Source of the DNA: an uncultured Streptomyces sp.
GTDB taxonomy: Bacteria; Actinomycetota; Actinomycetes; Streptomycetales; Streptomycetaceae
Assembly (NCBI RefSeq): GCF_947488945.1
Contig: NZ_CANLBS010000002.1
Coordinates: 434,001 to 498,000 of the forward strand
DNA length: 64,000 bases
Direction: 5' to 3'
Each line of letters begins with the position of its first letter. Within the stretch, counting starts at the first letter, position 1. Below are positions 22,766 to 32,137 of the stretch, piece after piece. The translations under genes were made by a program, and so were the position numbers. The notes below the pieces were generated by a model. That model did not search any database, had not been told where the DNA came from, and saw only the letters and a program-made list of their open reading frames with translations.

Positions 22766-24151
22766 GTGGCAGGGACAGCCGCACGACGGGACCGTACCCA
22801 CTACCTGTACATAGCCGTGATCGCCGCCGTCGCGCTCGGCATCCTGGTGGGCTTCGTCGCCCCCGGGGTCGCGGTCGAGCTGAAGCCGATCGGCACCGGC
22901 TTCGTCAACCTCATCAAGATGATGATCTCGCCCATCATCTTCTGCACGATCGTGCTCGGCGTCGGTTCCGTGCGCAAGGCCGCCAAGGTCGGCGCGGTCG
23001 GCGGCCTCGCACTCGGCTACTTCCTGGTGATGTCCACCGTCGCCCTCGCCATCGGCCTGGTCGTCGGCAACATCCTGGAGCCCGGCTCCAGCCTCCACCT
23101 CACCGAGGCGGCCCGCGCCGCCGGGGAGAAGCAGGCGTCCGGCGCGAGCGAGTCGACCGTGGACTTCCTGCTGGGCGTCATCCCGACGACGATCGTCTCC
23201 GCCTTCACCGAGGGCGAGGTCCTCCAGACACTGCTGGTGGCGCTGCTCGCCGGTTTCGCGCTGCAGGCGCTCGGCTCCGCCGGTGAGCCGGTGCTGCGCG
23301 GCATCGGACACATCCAGCGGCTGGTCTTCCGCATCCTCGCCATGATCATGTGGGCGGCGCCGGTGGGCGCGTTCGGCGCGATGGCGGCGGTGGTCGGCGA
23401 GACCGGCGCGGACGCGCTGAAGTCGCTGGCGATCATCATGGTCGGCTTCTACGTCACCTGCGCCCTGTTCGTCTTCGTGGTGCTGGGCGCGCTCCTGCGG
23501 CTGGTGGCCGGGGTCAACCTCTTCCTGCTGCTGAAGTACCTGGGCCGCGAGTTTCTGCTGATCCTGTCCACCTCCTCCTCGGAGTCGGCGCTGCCGCGGC
23601 TGATCGCGAAGATGGAGCACCTGGGCGTCAGCAAGCCGGTCGTCGGCATCACCGTGCCGACCGGCTACTCCTTCAACCTCGACGGCACCGCCATCTACCT
23701 CACGATGTCCTCCCTCTTCATCGCCAACGCGATGGGCGAGCCGCTGACCGCCGGACAGCAGATCTCCCTGCTGGTCTTCATGGTCATCGCGTCCAAGGGT
23801 GCGGCGGGCGTCACCGGCGCCGGGCTCGCCACCCTCGCGGGCGGCCTCCAGTCGCACCGGCCCGAACTGGTCGACGGGGTCGGACTGATCGTCGGCATCG
23901 ACCGCTTCATGAGCGAGGCCCGCGCGCTGACCAACTTCGCGGGGAACGCCGTCGCCACCGTCCTCGTCGGCACCTGGACCAAGGAGATCGACAAGGGCCG
24001 GGTGGACCAGGTGCTGGCCGGCCGGCTCCCCTTCGACGAGCGGATGCTGTCCGACGACGCCCCGGTGCACGGCGATCCCTCCGGGCCCGCCCACGAGCAC
24101 GAGCGCGTGCCGGAGACCCGCGAGGGCGACGGCGCCCCGCTCAAGGTCTGA
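22766..24151 (+). CDS. Dicarboxylate/amino acid:cation symporter (DAACS, DctA-like)
   Basis: This 461-residue membrane transporter has about eight transmembrane helices and the re-entrant loops of the glutamate/dicarboxylate symporter fold. It carries 'GTGFVNLIKMMISPIIFCTI', the serine-rich hairpin 'LILSTSSSESALPRL', 'TGYSFNLDGTAIYL' and 'SKGAAGVTGAG', then 'NFAGNAVATVLVG'. It imports C4-dicarboxylates with Na+ or H+. The GTG at 22766 is chosen because GAGGAGA lies upstream and the preceding in-frame residues are not family-like. The C-terminal 40 residues are a His/Glu-rich cytoplasmic tail. It is divergent from the CitA/DcuS-like system, probably its regulator. Confidence 0.93.
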   Translation: MAGTAARRDRTHYLYIAVIAAVALGILVGFVAPGVAVELKPIGTGFVNLIKMMISPIIFCTIVLGVGSVRKAAKVGAVGGLALGYFLVMSTVALAIGLVVGNILEPGSSLHLTEAARAAGEKQASGASESTVDFLLGVIPTTIVSAFTEGEVLQTLLVALLAGFALQALGSAGEPVLRGIGHIQRLVFRILAMIMWAAPVGAFGAMAAVVGETGADALKSLAIIMVGFYVTCALFVFVVLGALLRLVAGVNLFLLLKYLGREFLLILSTSSSESALPRLIAKMEHLGVSKPVVGITVPTGYSFNLDGTAIYLTMSSLFIANAMGEPLTAGQQISLLVFMVIASKGAAGVTGAGLATLAGGLQSHRPELVDGVGLIVGIDRFMSEARALTNFAGNAVATVLVGTWTKEIDKGRVDQVLAGRLPFDERMLSDDAPVHGDPSGPAHEHERVPETREGDGAPLKV

Positions 24152-24224
24152 CGGCCGGTCCGCCACCCCGACCCGGGGCCCGCGCCGGGGACGCCCGACC
24201 CCCCACCCCCGGCCGCCCCGAACG

Positions 24225-24258
24225 GAAGCGCCCGCACCCCGAACGGTGCGGGCGCTTC
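24225..24258 (+). terminator. Hairpin terminator after the symporter gene
   Basis: Perfect arms GAAGCGCCCGCACC and GGTGCGGGCGCTTC with a 6-nt loop, followed by TGTCTC. Confidence 0.75.
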
Positions 24259-24311
24259 TGTCTCCCGCCGCCAGGCGCACCCTCCGCCAGTCCGTTGTCG
24301 TACCCCCGCGC

Positions 24312-24317
24312 TACGGT
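24312..24317 (+). promoter_or_regulatory. -10 box of leaderless hydrolase promoter
   Basis: TACGGT lies 6 nt upstream of the ATG at 24324. No Shine-Dalgarno is present. Confidence 0.45.
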
Positions 24318-24323
24318 GCTGAC

Positions 24324-25028
24324 ATGACGAACTACGTACTGGCGCCGGGAGCTTGGCTCGGAGCGTGGGCCTGGGACGAGGTGGTGCGGGAGCTGCGGGA
24401 GGCCGGGCACACCGCGCACCCGCTGACCCTCTCCGGCCTCGCCGAGAAACGGGACCTCCCGGCCGGACAGCAGACCCACGTGCAAGACGTCGTGGACGAG
24501 GTGGAGCGGCTCGGACTGCGGGACGTGGTCCTGGTCGGGCACAGTTACGCGGGCATCCCGGTCGGCCAGGCCGCCGAACGGATCGGGGACCGGCTGGCAC
24601 ACGTGGTGTTCGTGGACTCCAACGTCCCCGCCGACGGCGAGTCGTTCGTCTCCGCCTGGCCGGACGGGCGGGCGACGGTCGAGGCCGGCATCGAGGCGAG
24701 CGGCGGCTGGTGGCCCCCGCTGACCGCCCCGGACTTCGAGGGCCAGGACCTCTCCCCGGAGGCCGTCGCCCGGTTCGTGGCCGGTGCGACACCCCACCCC
24801 GGCGCGACCCTGACCGAGCCCGCGGTGCTGGAACGGCCGCTCGGCGAGCTCCCGGCGACGTACGTCAAGTGCCTGCTGGACGGCCCCGAGCCGAATCCGG
24901 ACGTCGTCGAACTGCTCAAGGGCGACCGGTGGCGGCTGGTCGAGATGGAGACGGGCCACTGGCCGATGCTCTCGCGCCCGCGCGAGCTGGCGGAGGTCCT
25001 CCTGACGGCGGCGGCACCGGCCGCCTGA
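24324..25028 (+). CDS. Alpha/beta-fold hydrolase
   Basis: This 234-residue soluble protein has the order of an esterase/hydroxynitrile-lyase-like alpha/beta hydrolase: oxyanion region 'LAPGAWLGAWAWDEV', nucleophile elbow 'VLVGHSYAGIP' (Ser near residue 74), an acid presumably in the 'LLDGPEPNPD' region, and 'METGHWPML' supplying the catalytic His near residue 212. The substrate cannot be deduced. It is monocistronic, with a leaderless-type promoter. Confidence 0.85.
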   Translation: MTNYVLAPGAWLGAWAWDEVVRELREAGHTAHPLTLSGLAEKRDLPAGQQTHVQDVVDEVERLGLRDVVLVGHSYAGIPVGQAAERIGDRLAHVVFVDSNVPADGESFVSAWPDGRATVEAGIEASGGWWPPLTAPDFEGQDLSPEAVARFVAGATPHPGATLTEPAVLERPLGELPATYVKCLLDGPEPNPDVVELLKGDRWRLVEMETGHWPMLSRPRELAEVLLTAAAPAA

Positions 25029-25090
25029 CCCGGCGGCGGGGAGGGGGCGGATTCCGGAGGGCGGCCGGGGGCCGTCCTCCGGAACGCCCC

Positions 25091-25121
25091 TTGCCCTGAC
25101 GCCCACGTCAAGGATTACCGT
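25091..25121 (+). promoter_or_regulatory. MerR-type promoter with 19-nt spacer and palindrome
   Basis: TTGCCC (25091-25096) and TACCGT (25116-25121) are 19 nt apart, the over-long spacing that MerR activators correct. The spacer contains TGACG-CCCA-CGTCA (25097-25110), a dyad fitting a MerR dimer. The -10 lies 6 nt before the merR ATG, so the transcript is probably leaderless and autoregulated. Confidence 0.65.
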
Positions 25122-25127
25122 CGGCGC

Positions 25128-25583
25128 ATGCGCATCGGGGAGCTGGCCGAACGGGCCGGGACGACGACAAGGACGCTGCGGTACTACGAGTCCCGCGGCC
25201 TGCTGCGGTCGCGGCGCACGGAGAACGGCTACCGCACGTACGACGAGAGCGATCTGCGGCAGCTCCTCCAGATCCGCACCCTTCAGGACTTCGGGTTCGG
25301 TCTGGAGGAGACCCGGCCGTTCGTGGAGTGCCTGCGGGCGGGCCATCCCCACGGTGACGCCTGCCCGGCCTCGCTCGCGGTCTACCGCCGCAAGCTGGAC
25401 GAACTTGACGCGCTGATCGCCGAGTTGCGGTCCGTACGCACCGAGGTCGGCACCCAGCTCGCCCGCGCCGAGGTCGAGGCGGCCGCCGCGCTGCCCGGCG
25501 GCCCGGAACCCCGCTGCGCACTCAGTGACCCGAGCCCTTCCACTGCCCCCAGCCCTCTCACGGACCAGGAGACCGACCGATGA
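25128..25583 (+). CDS. MerR-family transcriptional regulator
   Basis: This 151-residue activator/repressor has the N-terminal winged helix 'MRIGELAERAGTTTRTLRYY' plus 'ESRGLLRSRRTENGYRTYDE', and a coiled helix around residues 85-118. Cys66 ('VECLRAGHPHGDACPASLAVY') and Cys76 lie between domains, with another Cys near 134; this could allow redox or metal sensing (inference). It overlaps the downstream thioredoxin gene by 4 bp (ATGA) and is preceded by a MerR-type 19-nt-spacer promoter, so it most likely controls its own operon. Confidence 0.9.
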   Translation: MRIGELAERAGTTTRTLRYYESRGLLRSRRTENGYRTYDESDLRQLLQIRTLQDFGFGLEETRPFVECLRAGHPHGDACPASLAVYRRKLDELDALIAELRSVRTEVGTQLARAEVEAAAALPGGPEPRCALSDPSPSTAPSPLTDQETDR

Positions 25584-25921
25584 TCCATGCCACAGGCGTC
25601 GCCGAGGTGACCGACGGGACCTTCGACGACGAGGTGCTGACCGCCCCGCTCCCCGTCCTGGTGGAGTTCACCGCCGACTGGTGCGGTCCCTGCCGCCAGC
25701 TCGCCCCGGTGCTCAGCCGGATCGCCGGGACGGAGTCCGGGCGGATCAAGGTCGTCCAGATCGACGTGGACCACAACCCCGCCGTCGCCGGCCGGTACGC
25801 CGTCCTGTCCATGCCCACCCTGCTGGTCTTCAAGGACGGCGAACCGGTCCGCTCCATGATCGGCGCCCGCCCCGAGCGCCGCCTGCGCCAGGAACTGGAG
25901 GAGGCGCTCGCGGGGGCGTGA
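25580..25921 (+). CDS. Thioredoxin
   Basis: This 113-residue single-domain thioredoxin has the canonical active site WCGPC (Cys35, Cys38) in 'VEFTADWCGPCRQLAPVL' and the cis-Pro loop 'YAVLSMPTLLVF'. It is a cytoplasmic dithiol reductant. Its start overlaps the merR stop (ATGA), a coupling that implies a redox-responsive merR-trx unit. No thioredoxin reductase is nearby. Confidence 0.92.
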   Translation: MIHATGVAEVTDGTFDDEVLTAPLPVLVEFTADWCGPCRQLAPVLSRIAGTESGRIKVVQIDVDHNPAVAGRYAVLSMPTLLVFKDGEPVRSMIGARPERRLRQELEEALAGA

Positions 25922-25949
25922 CGGGTGCCGCGGGGCCGCTACCGGACGG

Positions 25950-25979
25950 GCCCGTGCCGCCGGTCGTGGCGGTACGGGC
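25950..25979 (+). terminator. Hairpin between convergent trx and glgB
   Basis: Arms GCCCGTGCCGCC and GGCGGTACGGGC (one mismatch) have a 6-nt loop. The position fits a bidirectional terminator. Confidence 0.6.
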
Positions 25980-26020
25980 TCCGTCACGCGGGTCGGGCCG
26001 GGGACCGGGCCCGCCCCCGG

Positions 26021-28507
26021 TCAGGCCGGGCGGAACCAGACCGTGGCCAGGGGGGGAAGGGTGACCGTGATGCTCCGGTCGCGGCCGTGGGACGGGACCG
26101 GTTCCGGCTTCAGCGGGTCCTCGTTGCGGACGTCGCTGCCGCCGTAGCGGGCGGCGTCGGTGTTCAGGACCTCCACCCAGGCGTTGGGGGCGTCCGGGAC
26201 GCCGAGGCGATAGTCGTGGCGGACCACCGGCGAGAAGTGCGAGACCGCCAGCAGCGGCGAGCCGTCGGCGTCGAAGCGGAGGAAGGCGAAGACGTTGTCC
26301 TCGGCGGCGTCGCCCACCACCCAGCTGAAGCCCTCCGGCACGGTGTCGCGCTGCCAGAGCGCGGGCAGCGCGCCGTACACCGCGTTCAGGTCGCCGACCA
26401 GGGCGCGGACGCCCTGGTGGTCGCCGGACGCCTCGTACGACGGGTCCAGCAGCCACCAGTCCGGGCCGTGGCCCTCCGACCACTCCGCGCCCTGGGCGAA
26501 CTCCTGCCCCATGAAGAGGAGTTGCTTGCCCGGGTGGGCCCACATGTAACCGAGGTAGGCGCGGTGGTTGGCGCGCTGCTGCCACCAGTCGCCGGGCATC
26601 TTCGACACCAGCGACCGCTTGCCGTGCACCACCTCGTCGTGCGAGATCGGCAGCACGTAGTTCTCGCTGTACGCGTACACCATGGAGAACGTCATCTCCC
26701 CGTGGTGGTACTTGCGGTGCACCGGCTCCTTCTCGACGTAGCCGAGCGAGTCGTGCATCCAGCCCATGTTCCACTTCAGCCCGAAGCCGAGGCCGCCGAA
26801 ACCGTCGTGGCCGATGTGGTGGGTGGCGCGGGTGACGCCGTCCCAGGCGGTGGACTCCTCCGCGATGGTGACCACACCGGGGTTGCGGCGGTACACGGTC
26901 GCGTTCATCTCCTGGAGGAAGGAGACCGCGTCCAGGTTCTCCCGGCCGCCGCGCTCGTTGGGCGACCACTCGCCCTCCTCGCGGGAGTAGTCGAGGTAGA
27001 GCATCGAGGCGACCGCGTCGACCCGCAGGCCGTCGATGTGGAACTCCTCGCACCAGTAGGTGGCGTTGGAGACCAGGAAGTTACGCACCTCCTTGCGGCC
27101 GAAGTCGAACTCCAGGGTGCCCCAGTCCGGGTGCGCGGCCCGCTGCGGGTCGGAGTGCTCGTAGAGCGCCCGGCCGTCGAACTCGGCCAGCGCCCACGCG
27201 TCGCGCGGGAAGTGCGCGGGCACCCAGTCGACGATGACGCCGATGCCCGCCCGGTGCAGCGAGTCGACCAGGAAGCGGAAGTCGTCCGGGGTGCCCATGC
27301 GGGAGGTCGGGGCGTAGAAGCCGGTGACCTGGTAGCCCCAGGAGCCGCCGAAGGGGTGCTCGGAGACCGGCATCAGCTCCACGTGGGTGAAGCCCAGGTC
27401 CTTCACGTACGAGGGGAGTTGCGCGGCGAGCTGGCGGTAGGTGAGGCGCGGACGCCAGGACGGCAGGTGCACCTCGTACACGGAGAAGGGGGCCTCGTGC
27501 ACCGGGCGGTCGCCGCGGTGCGCCATCCACTCGTCGTCCTCCCACGCGTAGTGCGAGGCGGTGACGACCGAGGCGGTGGCCGGCGGCACCTCGGCCTGCC
27601 GGGCCATCGGGTCGGCGCGCAGCGTGTGCGAGCCGTCCGGGCGCGCGATGTCGAACTTGTACAGCGTCCCCTCGCCGACGCCGGGCAGGAACAGCTCCCA
27701 CACCCCGGTCGAGCCCAGTGAGCGCATCGGGGACGCGGTGCTGTCCCAGTAGTTGAAGTCGCCGGCGATCCTTACCCCGCGCGCGTTCGGCGCCCACACG
27801 GTGAACCGGGTGCCGGTGACGCCCTGGTGCTCCATCACCCGCGATCCGAGCGCGGTCCACAGCTCCTCGTGCCGGCCCTCGCCGATCAGGTGCAGGTCGA
27901 GGTCGCCCAGTGCCGGGAGGAAGCGGTACGGGTCGTCCACCTCGATCTCGTCCGGGGTCTCGGGGCCGTCGGCGTAGGCGACCAGCAGACGGTACTCCGG
28001 CACCGTCGCCACCGGCAGGACGCCCGCGAAGAATCCGTCCCCGTCGTCGTGCAGTTCCGCGCGCAGCCCCTCGGCGACCACGGTCACCCGCGTGGCGTGG
28101 GGGCGCAGCGCCCGTACCAGCACCCCGCCGCGGGTGGGGTGCGCGCCCAGCAGGTCGTGCGGGGCGTGGTGCTCGCCGGCGAGCAGCCGTCCCCGGTCGG
28201 CTCCGTCGAGGGCGGGCGCGGGCTGGGCGCCCTTGCTGCCGCCGCCGCGCCGCGGCCGGGGCGGGACGGCCGACACCTCCTGGGCTTCGGCGCGCTCGGG
28301 GGCCGGGGCCGCCTCACCGGTGGCCGGAGCCGTCGCGACGGGGGCCGCGACGGGGGCGGCCGCGGCGGGAGCGGGCGCGGTGGGAGCGGCGGCCGGCGGG
28401 GTGGCCGAGGACGTGCGGCCGTCCGTCACGTCCGTCGGCGCCGGCTTCGGCGCGGGGGTGGCCTCGATGGATGCGGGCGTCTTGCGGGACGGCTTGCGGG
28501 CGGTCAC
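26021..28507 (-). CDS. glgB: 1,4-alpha-glucan branching enzyme
   Basis: This 828-residue GH13 enzyme introduces alpha-1,6 branches into alpha-glucan. It has a long Ala/Pro-rich N-terminal extension (1-95), a tandem N-terminal carbohydrate-binding module region (about 100-340), the catalytic barrel (about 350-710) and a C-terminal beta domain. Catalytic features are '[18 protein letters not shown]' (nucleophile Asp497), '[15 protein letters not shown]' (acid/base Glu) and '[15 protein letters not shown]'. The extension is some 90 residues longer than in typical GlgB. It is the last gene of the minus-strand glgE-treS-mak-glgB cluster, 124 bp after mak. Confidence 0.95.
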   Translation of the reverse strand: MTARKPSRKTPASIEATPAPKPAPTDVTDGRTSSATPPAAAPTAPAPAAAAPVAAPVATAPATGEAAPAPERAEAQEVSAVPPRPRRGGGSKGAQPAPALDGADRGRLLAGEHHAPHDLLGAHPTRGGVLVRALRPHATRVTVVAEGLRAELHDDGDGFFAGVLPVATVPEYRLLVAYADGPETPDEIEVDDPYRFLPALGDLDLHLIGEGRHEELWTALGSRVMEHQGVTGTRFTVWAPNARGVRIAGDFNYWDSTASPMRSLGSTGVWELFLPGVGEGTLYKFDIARPDGSHTLRADPMARQAEVPPATASVVTASHYAWEDDEWMAHRGDRPVHEAPFSVYEVHLPSWRPRLTYRQLAAQLPSYVKDLGFTHVELMPVSEHPFGGSWGYQVTGFYAPTSRMGTPDDFRFLVDSLHRAGIGVIVDWVPAHFPRDAWALAEFDGRALYEHSDPQRAAHPDWGTLEFDFGRKEVRNFLVSNATYWCEEFHIDGLRVDAVASMLYLDYSREEGEWSPNERGGRENLDAVSFLQEMNATVYRRNPGVVTIAEESTAWDGVTRATHHIGHDGFGGLGFGLKWNMGWMHDSLGYVEKEPVHRKYHHGEMTFSMVYAYSENYVLPISHDEVVHGKRSLVSKMPGDWWQQRANHRAYLGYMWAHPGKQLLFMGQEFAQGAEWSEGHGPDWWLLDPSYEASGDHQGVRALVGDLNAVYGALPALWQRDTVPEGFSWVVGDAAEDNVFAFLRFDADGSPLLAVSHFSPVVRHDYRLGVPDAPNAWVEVLNTDAARYGGSDVRNEDPLKPEPVPSHGRDRSITVTLPPLATVWFRPA

Positions 28508-28631
28508 GGGGGACTGCCTCCTCGGGGGTGTCGGTGGGGTGGCGGGGGAGCGGACGGGGTGGGGCGGCGGGGCCGGCGGCGCACGGTCCGGCGGTCGCGG
28601 GGGCGGACCGGCGGGCCGTGCGGCCGACGGC

Positions 28632-30071
28632 TCAGGGGGTGGAGGCCAGCCGTTTGACCGCGGCCATCGGCACCGGCAGCCAGTCGGGCCGGTGCCGGGC
28701 CTCGTAGAGCACCTCGTAGACCGCCTTGTCCGTCTCGTGCGCGCGCAGCAGTTCGGGCTCGCTGCGCGGGTCGGAGCCGGAGACCTCCGCGTACCCCTCG
28801 CAGTACGCGGCCCGGCAGCGCTCGGCCCAGGCGTCGTTCCACGGGCGGTGCGAGCGGGCGGCGTAGTCGAAGGAACGGAGCATTCCGGCGACGTCGCGCA
28901 CCGGCGGCTGCGGGCTGCGGCGGTCGGCGAGCGGCCGGGCGGGCTCGCCCTCGAAGTCGATCAGCGACCAGAAGCCGTCCGCCGCGCGCAGCGACTGGCC
29001 CAGGTGCAGGTCGCCGTGGACCCGCTGGGTGGCCCAGGTGCGCCCCTGGTGGCCGAGTTCCGCCACCGAGTCGAAGGCGGTGCGCAGCCCGGGGACGTAG
29101 GGGACGAGGGCGGGCACCGCGCGGGCGGTCGCCTCCAGGCGCTCGGTCATCCCCGCGACCAGTTGCTCCGTCGCGTCCCGGCGCAGGGCCGGGCCGGGCA
29201 GGGCGGCGGCGAGTGCGGTGTGGACCTCGGCGGTGGCCCGGCCCAGGGCGCGCGCCTCGGGGACGAAGTCGCGCCCCTCGGCCAGCGCGGCGAGCGCGAG
29301 CTGCCAGCCGTCCTCGGCGCCGCGCAGGAACGGCTGGAGCACCCCCAGGGTGCGCTGTTCCGGCGTGGTCGCCTCGAACCAGGCCACCGGCGCGGGCACC
29401 CGGCCGCAGCCCTCGCTGACCAGGGCGAGCGGCAGTTCCAGGTCCGGGTTGGTGCCGGGGAAGACGCGCCGGAAGATCTTCAGGATGTACGCGTCCTCGT
29501 AGACCAGCGAGGAGTTGGACTGCTCGGCGTCGAGCAGCCGGGGGGTCAGGCCGGCCGGGATCGTCTCGGCGCGTTCGAAGCGCAGCGCGCCGAGGGCGCC
29601 AGGGGTGCGGAAACGCTCCAGCAGAAGGCCGGCGACCCGCGGGTCGTGCAGCCCCTCGTACACGGTGCGTCCCGCCAGCGGGCCGTCCGCGACCCGGCCG
29701 ATCAGGGCGGGGGACAGGCTCGGCGGCAGTGCCGTGCGCACCCCCAGCAGCAGTTGGTAGCAGTCGCCGGCGGGGCGGGAGGGCAGGCCCGGCTGGTGCA
29801 CCCGCAGGAGCAGGTGGAGCAGGCCCGGACCCGCGGACGCGGGATCGACGGGCAGTATCTCGGTGGCCGAGACCAGGGTGAACCCGGCGACCGCGTGCCC
29901 CTTGCCCGCGAACCAGCGCTGGCGCGGAAGCCAGTCGTGCAGCAGCGGGGCGAGGGACGGCAGCAGCGCGGCCCCCGCGACCCCCTCGGCAGGGCGTGGC
30001 CGGGCGGGATGTTGCGCCCGTTTCGCTGTGTTCTTCGCCAGGGCGACGTGACTGGATGCAGCCTCCGACAT
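28632..30071 (-). CDS. mak: Maltokinase
   Basis: This 479-residue protein-kinase-like-fold enzyme phosphorylates maltose to maltose 1-phosphate, the GlgE substrate. It shows the N-terminal cap '[20 protein letters not shown]' and the conserved '[28 protein letters not shown]'. The catalytic HGD loop '[20 protein letters not shown]' is followed by 'IDFEGEP' (metal-binding Asp). The ATG at 30071 has AAAGGA upstream; an alternative ATG is at 30101. Between treS and mak is a 359-bp gap containing degenerate repeats, so mak may have its own promoter. The same gene is called pep2 in S. coelicolor (recalled). Confidence 0.93.
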   Translation of the reverse strand: MSEAASSHVALAKNTAKRAQHPARPRPAEGVAGAALLPSLAPLLHDWLPRQRWFAGKGHAVAGFTLVSATEILPVDPASAGPGLLHLLLRVHQPGLPSRPAGDCYQLLLGVRTALPPSLSPALIGRVADGPLAGRTVYEGLHDPRVAGLLLERFRTPGALGALRFERAETIPAGLTPRLLDAEQSNSSLVYEDAYILKIFRRVFPGTNPDLELPLALVSEGCGRVPAPVAWFEATTPEQRTLGVLQPFLRGAEDGWQLALAALAEGRDFVPEARALGRATAEVHTALAAALPGPALRRDATEQLVAGMTERLEATARAVPALVPYVPGLRTAFDSVAELGHQGRTWATQRVHGDLHLGQSLRAADGFWSLIDFEGEPARPLADRRSPQPPVRDVAGMLRSFDYAARSHRPWNDAWAERCRAAYCEGYAEVSGSDPRSEPELLRAHETDKAVYEVLYEARHRPDWLPVPMAAVKRLASTP

Positions 30072-30222
30072 GGCATCGCGTCCTTTCCCCGGGCACCACA
30101 CAGGATGCGAAGAGTGTCCCGGATTGCGGCAATGGCTGTCCGGCTGTGCGGGACGTGTCGGGTGAGGATGGTCCGTACGGACTCGGTTCGACGAGTTTCA
30201 GGGTCCGACGCTGGTCCCGACA

Positions 30223-30355
30223 CTCGGTGTGCGCGGTACGGAAGTGCTCGGCGTGCGCGTACCGGTCGTGCTGTGCGGGGCCGGTCGCCGCCCGATGGGG
30301 CCCGGCGGCGCCGGTCGTGCTCGGTGTGCGCGGATCGGGTCGTGCTCGATGTGGG
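30223..30355 (+). repeat. Degenerate repeats of a 17-bp element
   Basis: Copies read CTCGGTGTGCGCGGTAC (30223-30239), CTCGGCGTGCGCGTAC (30247-30262) and CTCGGTGTGCGCGGATC (30320-30336), with a decayed copy from 30345. Two are preceded by GTGCT-like bases. The spacing is irregular and there is no CRISPR-like order. Confidence 0.55.
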
Positions 30356-30403
30356 ACAGAGTGCCCCGTGCGGGACGGAGGAAACCGCCCCGCACGGGTC
30401 GTT

Positions 30404-30425
30404 GTCCGGCCCCGCGGGGCCGGAC
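30404..30425 (-). terminator. 22-bp perfect palindrome immediately after treS
   Basis: GTCCGGCCCCG followed by its exact complement, ending 6 bp before the treS stop codon on this strand. It probably forms a terminator or processing hairpin between treS and mak. Confidence 0.55.
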
Positions 30426-30430
30426 GGGGC

Positions 30431-32137
30431 TCACGCGGCCGGGGGCTCCTTGCGGAGCCGGAACCAGTAGAAGCCGTGCCCGGCGAGAGTCAGCAGGTAG
30501 GGCCACTGGCCGATGGCCGGGAAGCGCACCCCGCCGATCAGTTCCACCGGGTGCCGCCCGTTGAACGCCCGCAGATCCAGCTCGGTCGGCTGCGCGAACC
30601 GCGAGAAGTTGTGGACGCACAGCACGAGGTCGTCCTTGTACTCGCGGGTGAACGCCAGCACCGCCGGGTTCGAGGACGGCAGCTCGGTGTACTCGCCGAG
30701 CCCGAACGCCGGGTTCTGCTTGCGGATCTCGATCATCCGCCGGGTCCACTGCAGCAGCGACGACGGGGACGCCATCGACGCCTCGACGTTGGCGACCTGG
30801 TAGCCGTAGACCGGGTCCATGATCGTGGGCAGGAAGAGCCGGCCCGGATCGCTGGAGGAGAAGCCGGCGTTGCGGTCCGGGGTCCACTGCATCGGGGTGC
30901 GGACCGCGTCGCGGTCGCCGAGCCAGATGTTGTCGCCCATCCCGATCTCGTCCCCGTAGTAGAGGATCGGGGAGCCGGGCAGCGACAGCAGCAGAGCGGT
31001 GAACAGCTCGATCTGGTTGCGGTCGTTGTCCAGCAGCGGCGCGAGGCGCCGCCGGATGCCGATGTTGGCGCGCATCCGGGGATCCTTGGCGTACTCCGCG
31101 TACATGTAGTCGCGCTCTTCGTCCGTCACCATTTCGAGCGTCAGCTCGTCGTGGTTGCGCAGGAAGATGCCCCACTGGCAGTTCTTCGGGATCGCCGGCG
31201 TCTTCGCCAGGATCTCGGAGACCGGGTAGCGGCTCTCCCGGCGCACCGCCATGAAGATGCGCGGCATGACGGGGAAGTGGAACGCCATGTGGCACTCGTC
31301 GCCGCCGGCCCGGTAGTCGCCGAAGTAGTCGACGACGTCCTCCGGCCACTGGTTCGCCTCGGCGAGCAGCACCGTGTCCGGGTAGTTGGCGTCGATCTCC
31401 TTGCGGACCCGCTTGAGGAAGCCGTGGGTCTCGGGGAGGTTCTCGCAGTTGGTGCCCTCGCGCTGGTAGAGGTAGGGCACGGCGTCGACGCGGAACCCGT
31501 CGATGCCGAGGTCCAGCCAGAAGCGCAGCGCCGAGATGATCTCCTCCTGCACCGCCGGGTTCTCGTAGTTGAGATCCGGCTGGTGGGAGAAGAACCGGTG
31601 CCAGTAGTACTGCTTGCGCACTGGGTCGAAGGTCCAGTTGGACGTCTCCGTGTCGACGAAGATGATGCGCGCGTCCGGGAACTGCTTGTCGTCGTCGGCC
31701 CAGACGTAGTAGTCGCCGTACGGCCCGTCCGGGTCGGTGCGGGACTGCTGGAACCACTCGTGCTGGTCGCTCGTGTGGTTCATGACGAAGTCGATGATGA
31801 CGCGCATGCCGCGTTGGTGCGCGGCGTCCACGAACTCCACGAAGTCGGCGAGGTCGCCGAACTCCGGCAGTACGGCGGTGTAGTCGGAGACGTCGTAACC
31901 GCCGTCGCGCAGCGGCGACTTGAAGAACGGCGGCAGCCAGAGGCAGTCGATGCCCAGCCACTGGAGATAGTCCAGTTTGGCGGTCAGGCCCTTGAGGTCG
32001 CCGATGCCGTCGCCGTTGGAGTCCTGGAAGGACCGGACGAGTACCTCGTAGAAGACGGCGCGCTTGAACCAGTCGGGATCGCGGTCCTTGGCGGGGGTGT
32101 CTTCGAAGGTGTCGGGAACAGGCTCATTCACGATCAT
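30431..32137 (-). CDS. treS: Trehalose synthase (maltose alpha-D-glucosyltransferase)
   Basis: This 568-residue GH13 enzyme interconverts trehalose and maltose by intramolecular glucosyl transfer. Motifs are '[30 protein letters not shown]', '[20 protein letters not shown]' (nucleophile Asp218), '[13 protein letters not shown]' (acid/base Glu) and '[12 protein letters not shown]'. The ATG at 32137 overlaps the glgE stop by 4 bp (ATGA), so the two are translationally coupled. Unlike fused TreS-Mak proteins of some bacteria, the kinase is a separate gene here. Confidence 0.96.
   Translation of the reverse strand: MIVNEPVPDTFEDTPAKDRDPDWFKRAVFYEVLVRSFQDSNGDGIGDLKGLTAKLDYLQWLGIDCLWLPPFFKSPLRDGGYDVSDYTAVLPEFGDLADFVEFVDAAHQRGMRVIIDFVMNHTSDQHEWFQQSRTDPDGPYGDYYVWADDDKQFPDARIIFVDTETSNWTFDPVRKQYYWHRFFSHQPDLNYENPAVQEEIISALRFWLDLGIDGFRVDAVPYLYQREGTNCENLPETHGFLKRVRKEIDANYPDTVLLAEANQWPEDVVDYFGDYRAGGDECHMAFHFPVMPRIFMAVRRESRYPVSEILAKTPAIPKNCQWGIFLRNHDELTLEMVTDEERDYMYAEYAKDPRMRANIGIRRRLAPLLDNDRNQIELFTALLLSLPGSPILYYGDEIGMGDNIWLGDRDAVRTPMQWTPDRNAGFSSSDPGRLFLPTIMDPVYGYQVANVEASMASPSSLLQWTRRMIEIRKQNPAFGLGEYTELPSSNPAVLAFTREYKDDLVLCVHNFSRFAQPTELDLRAFNGRHPVELIGGVRFPAIGQWPYLLTLAGHGFYWFRLRKEPPAA

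Larger units (their letters stand above)
30072..30430 (-). other. Gap between treS and mak with repeats and a palindrome
   Basis: No gene is seen. It contains degenerate copies of a CTCGGTGTGCGCG-like element (30223-30355), a hairpin around 30364-30398, and a 22-bp palindrome just past the treS stop. Confidence 0.55.

Noticed and set aside
30223..30355. Possible CRISPR array
   Set aside because: Copies are short, degenerate and irregularly spaced, and no cas genes are nearby.
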